Shown: piece by piece, positions 39,255 to 48,287 of the stretch
How positions within the stretch are numbered: position 1 is the first letter of the stretch
Layout of the letters: each line of letters begins with the position of its first letter
DNA from: an uncultured Pelagibacteraceae bacterium
GTDB taxonomy: Bacteria > Pseudomonadota > Alphaproteobacteria > Pelagibacterales > Pelagibacteraceae
Direction: 5' to 3'
DNA length: 64,000 nucleotides
Assembly (NCBI GenBank): GCA_902556505.1
Contig: CACDWM010000002.1
Span: 1-64,000 of the forward strand
The notes under the pieces: model-generated
What the model was told of the DNA's origin: nothing
Database searches by the model: none
The model's input: the letters and a program-made list of their open reading frames with translations, nothing else
Position numbers and translations under genes: made by a program

Positions 39255-39929
39255 ATGATAAAAAATATATCAAATCTTGGTGACGCAGCTTTGTACTGTG
39301 ATTTTGGTGATGAAGTAAATAAATCAATTAATTCACAAGTAATAAAATATTTTAAAACTATTAAAGAAAAAAAATTTGAAGGGATAAATAATTTAACACC
39401 TTCTTATAATAAATTAATTATTTCTTATGATCTAAAAAAAACAAATTTTAAAGAAGTTAAAAATTATGTTGAGAATATAAATGCTGAAGAGTCAATAGAT
39501 ATAAATTCTAAAAAATTAGAAATACCAGTTTGTTGTCATGAAAATTTTTCAATGGACATTAAAAGATTAGAAGAAATATTAAAATTAAGTAGAGAAAAAA
39601 TTTTAGAGAATTTTTTAAATAAGGAATATTTTTGTTACATGACAGGCTTTATTGCTGGCATGCCTTTTCTTGGTGACTTAGATGAAAATATGCGAGCTCA
39701 ACGTTTGGAAACTCCAAGAGTAAAAGTGCCCAAGGGATCTGTTGCATTAACTGAGCAATTTGCAAACATTTATACATTTGAAAGTCCAGGTGGATGGAAT
39801 ATTTTAGGAAATACCCCTTTGGATGTTTTTGATAGCTCAAAAGAAGATAAACCAAATCTAATTAACCCTGGAGATACAGTAATTTTCAAGGAAATTACTT
39901 TAGATCAGTATAAAAATTATAATGAGTAG
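39255..39929 (+). CDS. pxpB: 5-oxoprolinase subunit B (KipI-like)
   Basis: The 224-residue protein starts MIKNISNLGDAALYCDFGDEV and has NLTPSYNKLIISYDL, the PxpB/KipI core PVCCHENFSMDIKRL, TGFIAGMPFLGDLDE, RLETPRVKVPKGSVALTEQF and TYTFESPGGWNILG-type motif YTFESPGGWNILGNTPL. It partners pxpC, with an eight-base overlap, to form the ATP-using half of bacterial 5-oxoprolinase. B. subtilis homologues were first named as a kinase inhibitor pair, so old annotations can mislead. Confidence 0.9.
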   Translation: MIKNISNLGDAALYCDFGDEVNKSINSQVIKYFKTIKEKKFEGINNLTPSYNKLIISYDLKKTNFKEVKNYVENINAEESIDINSKKLEIPVCCHENFSMDIKRLEEILKLSREKILENFLNKEYFCYMTGFIAGMPFLGDLDENMRAQRLETPRVKVPKGSVALTEQFANIYTFESPGGWNILGNTPLDVFDSSKEDKPNLINPGDTVIFKEITLDQYKNYNE

Positions 39930-40866
39930 CAATTATTTAGAAATAATTAGACCTGGAATTAATACCACCTTTCAAGATAAAGGTAGGGATCATCTTTATC
40001 ATATTGGCATTCCGTTTAGTGGCGCTATGGATAATAGAAATTATCTTATAGCTAATAAACTTGTTAATAATAATTTAGACTCTGCAGTGATAGAGTTTGC
40101 ATATCAAGGTCCCCATATAAAATATTCAGGAGAAAAAATTAATTGTGCCATCACTGGAGATGTAATTTTTTCAATTAAAAAAAAAGATACTGAAATTGAG
40201 GGAAATTGTTACGAAAGTTATCAAATTGAAAATGGAGATGAGATAAATATCATATCTACAAATAAATCAGTTTATGGATATTTAGCATTAGGTGGAGAGT
40301 TCGATTTAAAATTTCAATGGAATAGTTGCTCTATAAATACAAAAGCAAATATTGGATCTAATGATGGAAAAAAATTAGATGTAGGTCAAAGAATTAATTT
40401 AAAAAAAATAAATTCAAATAAGGATATTAAAAAAACTAATTACATTAATACCAAAATAGAAAACATAAGGGTGATCAAAGGCACTAATTTTGATTACTTT
40501 TCTGAAGAAGGTAAAAAAATATTTTATGAAAAGGAATTCACAGTATCCAAACTTTCAGACAGAATGGGTATGAGACTAGAGGGACCTAAAATTGATAATA
40601 TAGTGAATACCAACATAAAATCAGAGGGTTTGATTAAAGGTGTAATCCAAGTACCGGCAGACGGAAATCCAATTATAATGCTTTCAGATCATGGTACTAT
40701 TGGCGGTTATCCAAAAATTGGAGTTGTGGCTAGTGTCGATTATGACCGATTAGTACAGATGTCTCCTGGTTCAAAAATAAAATTTAAAGAGATTAATTTA
40801 TCTGATGCAGAGACTTTATTTAAGTTATATGAAATGGAAACTCAAAATTTACTTTCACAAATTTAA
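39922..40866 (+). CDS. pxpC: 5-oxoprolinase subunit C (KipA-like)
   Basis: The 314-residue protein has LEIIRPGINTTFQDKGRD, IPFSGAMDNRNYLIANKLV, AVIEFAYQGPHIKY, YLALGGEF, SKLSDRMGMRLEGP and GVIQVPADGNPIIMLSDHGTIGGYPKIG, the biotin-dependent-carboxylase-like/AHS2 domain of PxpC. It works with PxpB in ATP-dependent 5-oxoproline hydrolysis. The middle section, where relatives have a few more residues after GGFDV, is somewhat shortened. Its last base is the first of the next gene, an EamA carrier. Confidence 0.9.
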   Translation: MSSNYLEIIRPGINTTFQDKGRDHLYHIGIPFSGAMDNRNYLIANKLVNNNLDSAVIEFAYQGPHIKYSGEKINCAITGDVIFSIKKKDTEIEGNCYESYQIENGDEINIISTNKSVYGYLALGGEFDLKFQWNSCSINTKANIGSNDGKKLDVGQRINLKKINSNKDIKKTNYINTKIENIRVIKGTNFDYFSEEGKKIFYEKEFTVSKLSDRMGMRLEGPKIDNIVNTNIKSEGLIKGVIQVPADGNPIIMLSDHGTIGGYPKIGVVASVDYDRLVQMSPGSKIKFKEINLSDAETLFKLYEMETQNLLSQI

Positions 40867-41738
40867 TGAACTTTTTATCAAAAATACCAGGCCCTTTTTT
40901 AGTTTTTTTGGGAGCATGTGCACTAAGTTTTGGTGGTCTAATAGTAAAATCTTTTGAAGGATCTACCCTTTGGCAAATATTATTTTGGAGATCACTTTTC
41001 TTTATTGGAGTAATTACAATTTTTTTAATATTTAGCTACAAAGGAAAAGTTTTCAGTGCTCTTTATAAATCTGGAGTTCCAGGTTTAATTGGAGGTATAA
41101 TTTTATCCATTGGATTTGCTAGCTACGTATTTGCTATGTACGAAACAACAGTAGCTAACGCAAACTTTATAATACAAACTCAAGCTTTGTTCTTAGCAAT
41201 ATTTGGTTATGTTTTTTTAAAAGAAAAAATTTCAAAAGTTACATTAACCTGTATTATTACAGCGGTAGTTGGCATCATTTTAATGTTGGGAAGTTCACTA
41301 ACAACAGGTCAAATGACTGGAAATTTAGTTGCATTCATTATGCCGATATCATTTGCGATCTTAATTTTAATTGTTAGAAAATATCCTAAAGTCGACATGA
41401 TACCTTTACAACTAGTAGCTGGAATTTTTGCAACATTAATAGGTTTGTTCATGTCGCCAAGTGTTATTGTTTCAACAAACGATATTTTTTTAGGTTTTAT
41501 AGCAGGATTTTTTCAAGTTGGACTTGGTTTTATACTTATAACAATTGGAGCAAGATCAACTCCCTCAGCATTTGTTGGAATAATTATGTTAACTGAAGCT
41601 GTGCTAGGACCTATGTGGGCATGGATGTTTGCAAATGAAAACCCACCACTTACTGTACTTTTTGGGGGAGCCGTAGTTATTACTGCAGTAGTTATACAAT
41701 TTTTATCTCCATTACTTGTCAAAAAGGTCGCTAAATAA
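40866..41738 (+). CDS. EamA-family (DMT) transporter
   Basis: The 290-residue protein has about ten membrane helices arranged as two EamA repeats. Repeat ends show ANANFIIQTQALFLAIFGYVFLKEKIS and STPSAFVGIIMLTEAVLGPMWAWMFANENP, where the E-K and E-x-P positions are typical. DMT carriers export or import amino acids and other metabolites; direction and substrate are unknown. The link to pxpBC (one-base overlap) suggests an amino-acid-related solute. It is the last gene before the glycine riboswitch. Confidence 0.85.
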   Translation: MNFLSKIPGPFLVFLGACALSFGGLIVKSFEGSTLWQILFWRSLFFIGVITIFLIFSYKGKVFSALYKSGVPGLIGGIILSIGFASYVFAMYETTVANANFIIQTQALFLAIFGYVFLKEKISKVTLTCIITAVVGIILMLGSSLTTGQMTGNLVAFIMPISFAILILIVRKYPKVDMIPLQLVAGIFATLIGLFMSPSVIVSTNDIFLGFIAGFFQVGLGFILITIGARSTPSAFVGIIMLTEAVLGPMWAWMFANENPPLTVLFGGAVVITAVVIQFLSPLLVKKVAK

Positions 41739-41740
41739 AT

Positions 41741-41770
41741 TTCACATAAACATTTTAAATGTGCTATATA
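41741..41770 (+). promoter_or_regulatory. Likely promoter of the gcv operon
   Basis: TTCACA (41741-41746) and TATATA (41765-41770), 18 bases apart, with TG-like bases ahead of the second (TGTGCTATAT), resemble a sigma-70 promoter just upstream of the glycine riboswitch. Transcription would start near 41777, right where the first aptamer begins. Read by eye. Confidence 0.5.
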
Positions 41771-41777
41771 TTTACTC

Positions 41778-41930
41778 ACGGGAGAGACTACTTTTGTAGC
41801 GCCGAAGGAGCAACCACCCCGGAAACTCTCAGGCAAAAGGACCGTACATATTAACTCTGGAAAGAGAATTATTCTCGCCGAAGGAGCAAATCTCTCAGGC
41901 ACCAAGACAGAGGGGGCAAAGAAGAGTTAA
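41778..41930 (+). promoter_or_regulatory. Tandem glycine riboswitch (two aptamers) of gcvT
   Basis: Two glycine aptamers lie in tandem. The first (about 41780-41845) has GCGCCGAAGGAGCAACC and AACTCTCAGGCAAAAGGACC. The second (about 41853-41918) has TCGCCGAAGGAGCAA and ATCTCTCAGGCACCAAGACA. These are the near-invariant core sequences of the gcvT RNA motif. The leader ends two bases before the gcvT ATG. The ribosome-binding site GAAGAG (41921-41926) lies in AGAGTTAA (41923-41930), which is exactly complementary to TTAACTCT (41851-41858) at the start of aptamer two. That pairing competes with the aptamer P1 helix CTCTG/CAGAG (41855-41859 with 41908-41912), consistent with a translational on-switch. 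Confidence 0.95.
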
Positions 41931-41931
41931 T

Positions 41932-43035
41932 ATGGAAATTAAAAAAACATCGCTAAACAAACTTCATCAAAGTAACAACGCTAAGTTTGTTGAATTTGCG
42001 GGATACGAAATGCCCATTCAGTATAGCAAAGGTATTATTGAAGAGCATAAATTCACAAGATCGAATTCTGGAATATTTGATGTATCTCATATGGGTCAAT
42101 TATTTATATATGGCGATGAAAGCTTGACAGAAGAATTAGAAAAGATTTTTCCATTAGATTTAAAAAATCTTAAACAAAACTGCTCAAAGTATAGTTTTTT
42201 AATGAACGAGGATGCTGGAATTTATGATGATTTAATTATTACTAAAATAGAGGAGGGGTATTTAATTATCTTAAATGCTGCATGCAAAGATAAAGATTTT
42301 GAGATTTTATCTAATTTACTAGGTTCAAAATTTAAAATGAATTTAGATAACAATAGATCTTTAATAGCAATTCAAGGACCTAAATCTGTTGAAATTTTAA
42401 ACTCAATTATAAATGGGGTTGATCAACTAAATTTTATGACAGGAAATTGGTTTGATTCTGATAATCAAAAATTATTTGTCACAAGATCAGGTTATACAGG
42501 GGAAGATGGATTTGAAATTTCAATTTCTAACGATAAAGCTGAAAAATTCGTTGAAAATTTAATAGAAAAGGGAGCACAACTTATAGGACTTGGGGCAAGA
42601 GATACCTTGAGATTAGAAGCTGGATTATGTTTGTATGGTCACGAATTAGATATTAACAAAACACCAGTTGAGGCAAACCTTAGATGGGCAATCTCAAAAT
42701 CTAGATTATCAAAAGGAGGTTTTATTGGATCGAAAAAAATTATGAACCAAATGCAAGATGGAGCAAGTCAAATAAGAGTAGGGATTAAACCCGAGGGTAG
42801 ATTGATTGCTAGAGAAAAAACTAAAATATTTGATGATACAGATACACAAATCGGTGAGATAACTAGTGGCACGTTTGGACCAAGTGTAAATGGTCCTATA
42901 GCGATGGGTTATGTTAATAAAAAGTTTTCAAAAGTTGATACTAAAATTTTGCTTGAGGTAAGAGGGAAAAAACATCCAGCAAATGTTTGCGCATTACCAT
43001 TTTATAAAAAAAATTACGTGAAAGGAGTAAATTAA
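41932..43035 (+). CDS. gcvT: Glycine cleavage system T protein (aminomethyltransferase)
   Basis: The 367-residue protein has [96 protein letters not shown] and [12 protein letters not shown]. It transfers the methylene group from the aminomethyl-lipoyl H protein to tetrahydrofolate, releasing ammonia. It is the first gene of gcvTHP and is directly controlled by the riboswitch. The GcvT family also contains dimethylglycine- and DMSP-demethylating proteins, but the length, the riboswitch and the gcvH/gcvP neighbours argue for true GcvT. Confidence 0.95.
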   Translation: MEIKKTSLNKLHQSNNAKFVEFAGYEMPIQYSKGIIEEHKFTRSNSGIFDVSHMGQLFIYGDESLTEELEKIFPLDLKNLKQNCSKYSFLMNEDAGIYDDLIITKIEEGYLIILNAACKDKDFEILSNLLGSKFKMNLDNNRSLIAIQGPKSVEILNSIINGVDQLNFMTGNWFDSDNQKLFVTRSGYTGEDGFEISISNDKAEKFVENLIEKGAQLIGLGARDTLRLEAGLCLYGHELDINKTPVEANLRWAISKSRLSKGGFIGSKKIMNQMQDGASQIRVGIKPEGRLIAREKTKIFDDTDTQIGEITSGTFGPSVNGPIAMGYVNKKFSKVDTKILLEVRGKKHPANVCALPFYKKNYVKGVN

Positions 43036-43415
43036 TGAGTGAGGTAAAATTTTCAAAAGAACATGAGTGGATCACTTTAGAGGGAGATGTAGCCACAATA
43101 GGAATTACAAAACATGCAACAGAAATGCTTGGCGACATCGTTTTTGCAGAACTTCCTGAAAAAGGATCTAATGTTGAAAAAGATGGTACCGCAGGAGTAG
43201 TAGAGTCTACGAAAGCTGCTAGTGATGTTTATACTCCAGTTAGTGGTGAAGTAGTAGATACTAATCAAGCTATTGTAGATGATCCATCTAAAATAAATGA
43301 AGATCCAGAGGGTTCAGCATGGTTTTTTAAACTTAAAATGAAAGATCAATCTGAATTGGATAGTCTTATGAACAAAGAAGAATACGATAAATTTGCAAAG
43401 GAGAGTGCTAGCTAA
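43035..43415 (+). CDS. gcvH: Glycine cleavage system H protein
   Basis: The 126-residue lipoyl carrier has [39 protein letters not shown], the lipoylation site [21 protein letters not shown] (Lys in ESTKA) and WFFKLKMKD. It shuttles the aminomethyl group from P to T protein. It is joined to gcvT by a one-base overlap (TAATG) and to gcvP in the same way. The lipoate-attachment and L-protein genes are not in the window. Confidence 0.97.
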   Translation: MSEVKFSKEHEWITLEGDVATIGITKHATEMLGDIVFAELPEKGSNVEKDGTAGVVESTKAASDVYTPVSGEVVDTNQAIVDDPSKINEDPEGSAWFFKLKMKDQSELDSLMNKEEYDKFAKESAS

Positions 43416-46285
43416 TGTTACATAATTCTCAAAAAGATTTTTTAAAAAGACACATTGGACCTTCAGATGAAGATCAAAATAAAATGCTTAAGGAACTTAA
43501 TTACAAATCACTAGATGATTTAATCAAAAGTACAGTTCCAGAAAAGATCCAATTGAAAGATGAATTAAATATTGGTGAGTCTAATTCAGAATATGAAGCA
43601 TTAAGAAAATTAAAAGCAATTTCTAAGAAAAATCAAATTTACTCTAACTTTATAGGGATGGGTTATTATGGCACTTATACGCCATATGTAATTTTAAGAA
43701 ATATTTTAGAAAATCCAGGTTGGTACACTTCTTATACACCCTACCAACCCGAGGTAGCTCAAGGAAGATTGGAAATGCTGCTTAATTTTCAACAAATGAT
43801 AGTTGATTTCACAGGAATGGATATTGCAAATGCATCTTTATTGGATGAAGGAACAGCAGCTGCAGAAGCAATGGGATTAAGTCATAGATTAAATAAAAAG
43901 GATAGCAATTTAGTCTTTGTCTCAGAAAATTGTCACCCACAAACAATTGATGTAATCCAAACAAGAGCAGAACCAATGGGATTAAAAGTACTTGTTGGTA
44001 ATGAAGATAAAGTATTAGATCAATTGAAAGAAGATTTAGTTTGTGGCATATTGCAATATCCGGGAACATTAGGAGATATAAAAGATCCTAGCGAAGCAAT
44101 AAGTAAAATTCATAAAAAAAATGGTAAATCAATTTTAGCTTGTGATTTATTAGCACTTGCTAAGTTAAAAACACCAAGAGAACTAGGAGCAGATATTGCT
44201 GTAGGAAGCTCTCAAAGATTTGGAATACCAATGGGCTACGGTGGACCTCATGCAGCCTTCTTTGCAACTAAAGACGAATATAAAAGATCTATGCCAGGAA
44301 GAATTGTCGGTGTCTCTGTTGATAGACATGGAAACAAAGCATACAGATTATCATTACAAACTAGGGAACAACATATAAGAAGAGATAAGGCTACAAGTAA
44401 TATTTGTACTGCCCAAGCCTTATTAGCAATTGTGTCAGCAGCATATGCTATTTATCATGGTCCAGAGGGTATCCGGACTATTTCTGAGAGAGTTTCTCAA
44501 TTAGCTAAAAACTTTGCAGATAAATTAAAACAATCAGGATATGAAATTTATTCAGATCATTTCTTTGATACGGTTACAATCGTCACTAAAGATAAAACTG
44601 ATCAAATCTACAAAAATGCTTTGGATCAAAAGGTAAACATTAGAAGAGTAAATTCTGAAATGTTGGCAGTTTCTTTTGATGAAAAGAAAAATGTTTATAG
44701 AGTAAATCAATTGTTGAAAATTTTTAATGCAGCTGAATCGATTAAAAAAGAAGATCCAACTGTAAGTTTACCTAATTTACCAAAAAATTTATTAAGAACT
44801 TCAAAATATTTAGAACATCCTGTTTTTAATTCATATCACTCAGAAACTGAGATGCTTAGATATTTAAAAAAGTTAGAAGATAAAGATATAGCTCTGAATA
44901 GAACTATGATTGCACTTGGTTCATGTACTATGAAATTAAATGCTACCGCAGAAATGATACCTATTTCGTGGAGAGAATTAGCAGAGCCTCATCCATTTGT
45001 ACCTATTGAGCAGATGGAAGGATATAGAGATTTATTCACTGATCTTAAAAATTGGCTTAGATCAATTACTGGTTTTTCTGGTGTTTCACTTCAACCAAAT
45101 GCAGGCGCCCAAGGCGAATATGCGGGATTAATGGTTATTAGAAAATATCATTTAGATAGAGGTGAGGAAAATAGAAATATATGTTTAATACCAAGTTCAG
45201 CACATGGAACCAATCCTGCTAGTGCACAAATGGTTGGAATGAAAGTTGTCGTTGTCGATTGTGATAAAGAAGGAAATGTTGATTTTGAAGATTTAAAGAA
45301 AAAAGCAGAAATGCATTCTGAAAATCTTGGAGCATTAATGGTCACTTATCCGTCTACTCATGGAGTATTTGAGGAAAAAATTACAGATATATGTGAATTA
45401 ATTCATAAACACGGTGGCCAAGTTTATATGGATGGTGCAAATTTAAATGCGCTTGTTGGTATAGCAAGACCTGGAAATTTTGGTCCAGATGTTTGTCACA
45501 TAAACTTACACAAAACATTTTGTATTCCACATGGTGGCGGAGGACCAGGAATGGGACCAATTGCATGTAAAAGACATTTACAAGTTTATTTGCCTAATCA
45601 TCCAGTTGTTAAGGACTGTGGACCTGCTACAGGAATAGGAGCAGTTTCAGCAGCACCTTGGGGAAGTTCAAGTATTTTATCAATTTCCTGGATGTATATT
45701 AAAATGATGGGTTCTGAAGGTTTAAAATTAGCTACTCAAATTGCAATATTAAATGCAAATTATATAGCTCATAGACTTAAAGATCATTACCCAATTCTTT
45801 ATAAAGGTTCAAACGGTAATGTAGCTCATGAATGTATTATTGACATTCGATCTATTAAAACTGAAACAGGGATTACTGAAGAAGATATAGCTAAAAGATT
45901 GATCGATTATGGTTTTCATGCACCAACAATGTCATGGCCAGTAGCAGGCACAATGATGATTGAACCAACTGAAAGTGAAAGCTTGTCCGAACTAGATAGA
46001 TTTTGTGATACTTTGATTAGCATTAAATCAGAAATAGATATGATCAATTCAGGAAAATTTGATAAAGTTGATAATCCAATTAAAAATGCACCTCATACAG
46101 ATATTGAATTAGCTTCAGATGAATGGAATCATAAATATTCAAGAGAGCAAGCCGCGTATCCTGCAAAATTCTTAAAAGCAAATAAATTTTGGCCTCCGGT
46201 TGCAAGAGTTGATAACGTATACGGAGATAAAAATATTTTTTGTACTTGTCCAAGTATGGATGAGTTTAAAGAAGATGCAGCATAA
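43415..46285 (+). CDS. gcvP: Glycine dehydrogenase (decarboxylating), P protein
   Basis: The 956-residue single-chain P protein begins DFLKRHIGPSDEDQNKML and contains GMGYYGTYTPYVILRNILENPGW-type motifs, FVSENCHPQTIDVIQTRA, the PLP site CHINLHKTFCIPHGGGGPG (Lys in LHKTF), FHAPTMSWPVAGTMMIEPTESES and a C-terminus with REQAAYPAKFL. It decarboxylates glycine and loads the aminomethyl group onto H. Some Alphaproteobacteria use this fused form rather than two subunits. Confidence 0.97.
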   Translation: MLHNSQKDFLKRHIGPSDEDQNKMLKELNYKSLDDLIKSTVPEKIQLKDELNIGESNSEYEALRKLKAISKKNQIYSNFIGMGYYGTYTPYVILRNILENPGWYTSYTPYQPEVAQGRLEMLLNFQQMIVDFTGMDIANASLLDEGTAAAEAMGLSHRLNKKDSNLVFVSENCHPQTIDVIQTRAEPMGLKVLVGNEDKVLDQLKEDLVCGILQYPGTLGDIKDPSEAISKIHKKNGKSILACDLLALAKLKTPRELGADIAVGSSQRFGIPMGYGGPHAAFFATKDEYKRSMPGRIVGVSVDRHGNKAYRLSLQTREQHIRRDKATSNICTAQALLAIVSAAYAIYHGPEGIRTISERVSQLAKNFADKLKQSGYEIYSDHFFDTVTIVTKDKTDQIYKNALDQKVNIRRVNSEMLAVSFDEKKNVYRVNQLLKIFNAAESIKKEDPTVSLPNLPKNLLRTSKYLEHPVFNSYHSETEMLRYLKKLEDKDIALNRTMIALGSCTMKLNATAEMIPISWRELAEPHPFVPIEQMEGYRDLFTDLKNWLRSITGFSGVSLQPNAGAQGEYAGLMVIRKYHLDRGEENRNICLIPSSAHGTNPASAQMVGMKVVVVDCDKEGNVDFEDLKKKAEMHSENLGALMVTYPSTHGVFEEKITDICELIHKHGGQVYMDGANLNALVGIARPGNFGPDVCHINLHKTFCIPHGGGGPGMGPIACKRHLQVYLPNHPVVKDCGPATGIGAVSAAPWGSSSILSISWMYIKMMGSEGLKLATQIAILNANYIAHRLKDHYPILYKGSNGNVAHECIIDIRSIKTETGITEEDIAKRLIDYGFHAPTMSWPVAGTMMIEPTESESLSELDRFCDTLISIKSEIDMINSGKFDKVDNPIKNAPHTDIELASDEWNHKYSREQAAYPAKFLKANKFWPPVARVDNVYGDKNIFCTCPSMDEFKEDAA

Positions 46286-46291
46286 TAATTA

Positions 46292-47530
46292 ATGAAAATT
46301 GCTGTTGTTGGCTCAGGTATTTCCGGATTAAGTGCTGCTTATTATTTATCTAAAAAACACCATGTAGATCTTTTTGAGCGAGAAGATCATTTTGGTGGAC
46401 ACTCACATACAATAGATATTTTTTTTGATGAAAAAAAAGTTTCTGTAGATATTGGTTTCATTGTTTTTAATTTTCAAACTTATCCAAATTTAATTAATTT
46501 TTTTAAGGAAAATGATATTCAAATTGAAAAAAGCAATATGTCATTTTCAGTTTCAGTAGATAATACAAACTTTGAATATTGTGGAAAAGGATTAAGTGGA
46601 ATTTTCTCAAATAAATCAAATTTATTAAACATAGACTTTTTAAAAATGTTTTTTGACATAATTAAATTTTATAAAAAAAGTGATCAAGCAAATATATCTA
46701 ATGATAAAATTACACTAGGTGAATACTTAAAAATCAACAAATTATCCAAAACATTTGTTGATTATCATATAATACCAATGGTATCTGCAATTTGGTCTAT
46801 GCCTCCTTATGAAGCGAGCAAAATGCCAATTAGTTTTTTTCTTAGATTTTTTCAAAATCATGGTTTATTTAAATTAAAAAACAGACCACAGTGGTACACG
46901 GTAACTAATAGAAGCAGAACTTATGTAAATAAAATACTTTCTCAAATAAGTGGTGAACATTATAAAAATTATAAAGTGACAAGAGTTAAAAGAAAATCAT
47001 CAGGATTAGATTTATATTATGGTGGAGAAAGTGAATTTTTCGATTATGAAAAAGTAGTTCTGGCGACACATGCTGATGAAGCCTTAAAGCTAATTGAAAA
47101 TCCAACTGATGATGAGAAAAATATTCTATCGAATTTTAGCTACAAAGAAAATATAGCTTATATACATACAGATCAGCGGGCTATGCCTAAAAACAAAAAA
47201 GTCTGGTCCTCTTGGAATTCTTCAATAGATAATAAGAATTTAGAGAAAAATTCAATTACATATTGGTTAAATTTATTACAAAATTTAAATTGTGATGAAA
47301 ATATTTTCTTAACATTAAATCCTTACTTCAAAATTGATGAGAAAAAAATATTGAGAAAAATAAAATTTACACATCCTTATTATGATCAAAAAGCATTAGA
47401 TGCACAATCAGAGCTTATTAAAATACAAAATCAAAAAGATTTACTTTTTTGTGGCAGTTATTTTGGTTACGGATTTCATGAAGATGGAATAAAATCATCT
47501 ATTGAAATGCTGAAAAACCTTAATGATTAA
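46292..47530 (+). CDS. FAD-dependent amine-oxidase-like flavoprotein of the DUF1365/CFA cluster
   Basis: The 412-residue protein starts with a Rossmann dinucleotide motif IAVVGSGISGLSAAYYLSKKH, then FEREDHFGGHSHTIDI and VDIGFIVFNFQTYPNL, MPISFFLRFFQNHGLF, VVLATHADEAL and a terminal FCGSYFGYGFHEDGIKSS that closes the FAD fold. This belongs to the NAD(P)/FAD-binding protoporphyrinogen-oxidase-like family, which is regularly found next to DUF1365 and cyclopropane-synthase-like genes, as here. I infer a role in oxidising or desaturating a methylated membrane fatty acid. It overlaps the DUF1365 gene by eight bases. Confidence 0.85.
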   Translation: MKIAVVGSGISGLSAAYYLSKKHHVDLFEREDHFGGHSHTIDIFFDEKKVSVDIGFIVFNFQTYPNLINFFKENDIQIEKSNMSFSVSVDNTNFEYCGKGLSGIFSNKSNLLNIDFLKMFFDIIKFYKKSDQANISNDKITLGEYLKINKLSKTFVDYHIIPMVSAIWSMPPYEASKMPISFFLRFFQNHGLFKLKNRPQWYTVTNRSRTYVNKILSQISGEHYKNYKVTRVKRKSSGLDLYYGGESEFFDYEKVVLATHADEALKLIENPTDDEKNILSNFSYKENIAYIHTDQRAMPKNKKVWSSWNSSIDNKNLEKNSITYWLNLLQNLNCDENIFLTLNPYFKIDEKKILRKIKFTHPYYDQKALDAQSELIKIQNQKDLLFCGSYFGYGFHEDGIKSSIEMLKNLND

Positions 47531-48287
47531 TTCTTGTATATATAATGGAAATGTAATCCATAAGAGATTTAAACCGAAAGAACATTTTTTTAAATATAAA
47601 GTATTTTCATTATTTATAGATCTATCAGAGCTAAATGAGCTTAATGATAAATTAAAATTTTTTTCATTAAATAAATTTAATCTTATTAGTTTTTATGAGA
47701 AAGATCATGGAGATCGTGATGGGTCATCTCTTTTTGAATGGGTAAAAAAAAATCTAATTAATAATGAAATCAGTACAGACAATATAAAAGTTAAACTTTT
47801 ATGCTATCCAAGAATATTTGGTTATGTTTTTAATCCACTAAGTATTTTTTTTGTATATGATAGAAATGATAATTTAATTTCTATTTTATATGAAGTTAAG
47901 AATACATTTGGTGAGCAACACACATATGTTTTTAAAGTAGAGGGACAAAATAAATTAATTCAAAATAATTGCTCGAAGAAATTTCATGTCTCACCATTTA
48001 TTGAAATGGATTGTAATTATTTTTTTAGGATATTAAATCCAGAGCAGAAGTTGTCAGTTGTAATAGATCAATACGATCAAGAAGGAAAAATTCTTTTTGC
48101 ATCTCAAGATGGTGAAAGATCTGATTTGACAAGTAAAAACTTAATGAATTCTTATCTTAAACACCCTTTAATGACATTTAAAATTATCTCTGCGATACAT
48201 TTTGAAGCGTTTAAATTGTGGATTAAAGGAATTAAATTTATTAAGAAAAAATTTAAAACAAAAAATAATATAACAGTAGAAAATTAA
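47523..48287 (+). CDS. DUF1365 family protein
   Basis: The 254-residue protein begins NSCIYNGNVIHKRFKPKEHFFKYKVFSLFIDL and has YEKDHGDRDGSSLFEWV, LLCYPRIFGYVFNPLSIFFVY, ILYEVKNTFGEQHTYVFKVE, KKFHVSPFIEMDCNYFF and HPLMTFKIISAIHFEAFKLWIKG, matching DUF1365 along its length. The molecular function is unassigned. It always travels with the flavoprotein before it and the CFA-type methyltransferase after it, pointing to a shared lipid-modification task. It shares one base with the next gene. Confidence 0.9.
   Translation: MINSCIYNGNVIHKRFKPKEHFFKYKVFSLFIDLSELNELNDKLKFFSLNKFNLISFYEKDHGDRDGSSLFEWVKKNLINNEISTDNIKVKLLCYPRIFGYVFNPLSIFFVYDRNDNLISILYEVKNTFGEQHTYVFKVEGQNKLIQNNCSKKFHVSPFIEMDCNYFFRILNPEQKLSVVIDQYDQEGKILFASQDGERSDLTSKNLMNSYLKHPLMTFKIISAIHFEAFKLWIKGIKFIKKKFKTKNNITVEN

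Noticed and set aside
41513-41905. A 130-codon minus-strand open frame crossing the end of the EamA gene and the riboswitch
   Set aside because: It is antisense to a clear carrier gene and to a structured RNA whose bases are fixed by aptamer folding; the translated product shows no family features.
41932-43035. gcvT as a dimethylglycine or DMSP demethylase paralogue
   Set aside because: Direct coupling to gcvH and gcvP and control by a tandem glycine riboswitch make glycine cleavage the far better reading.
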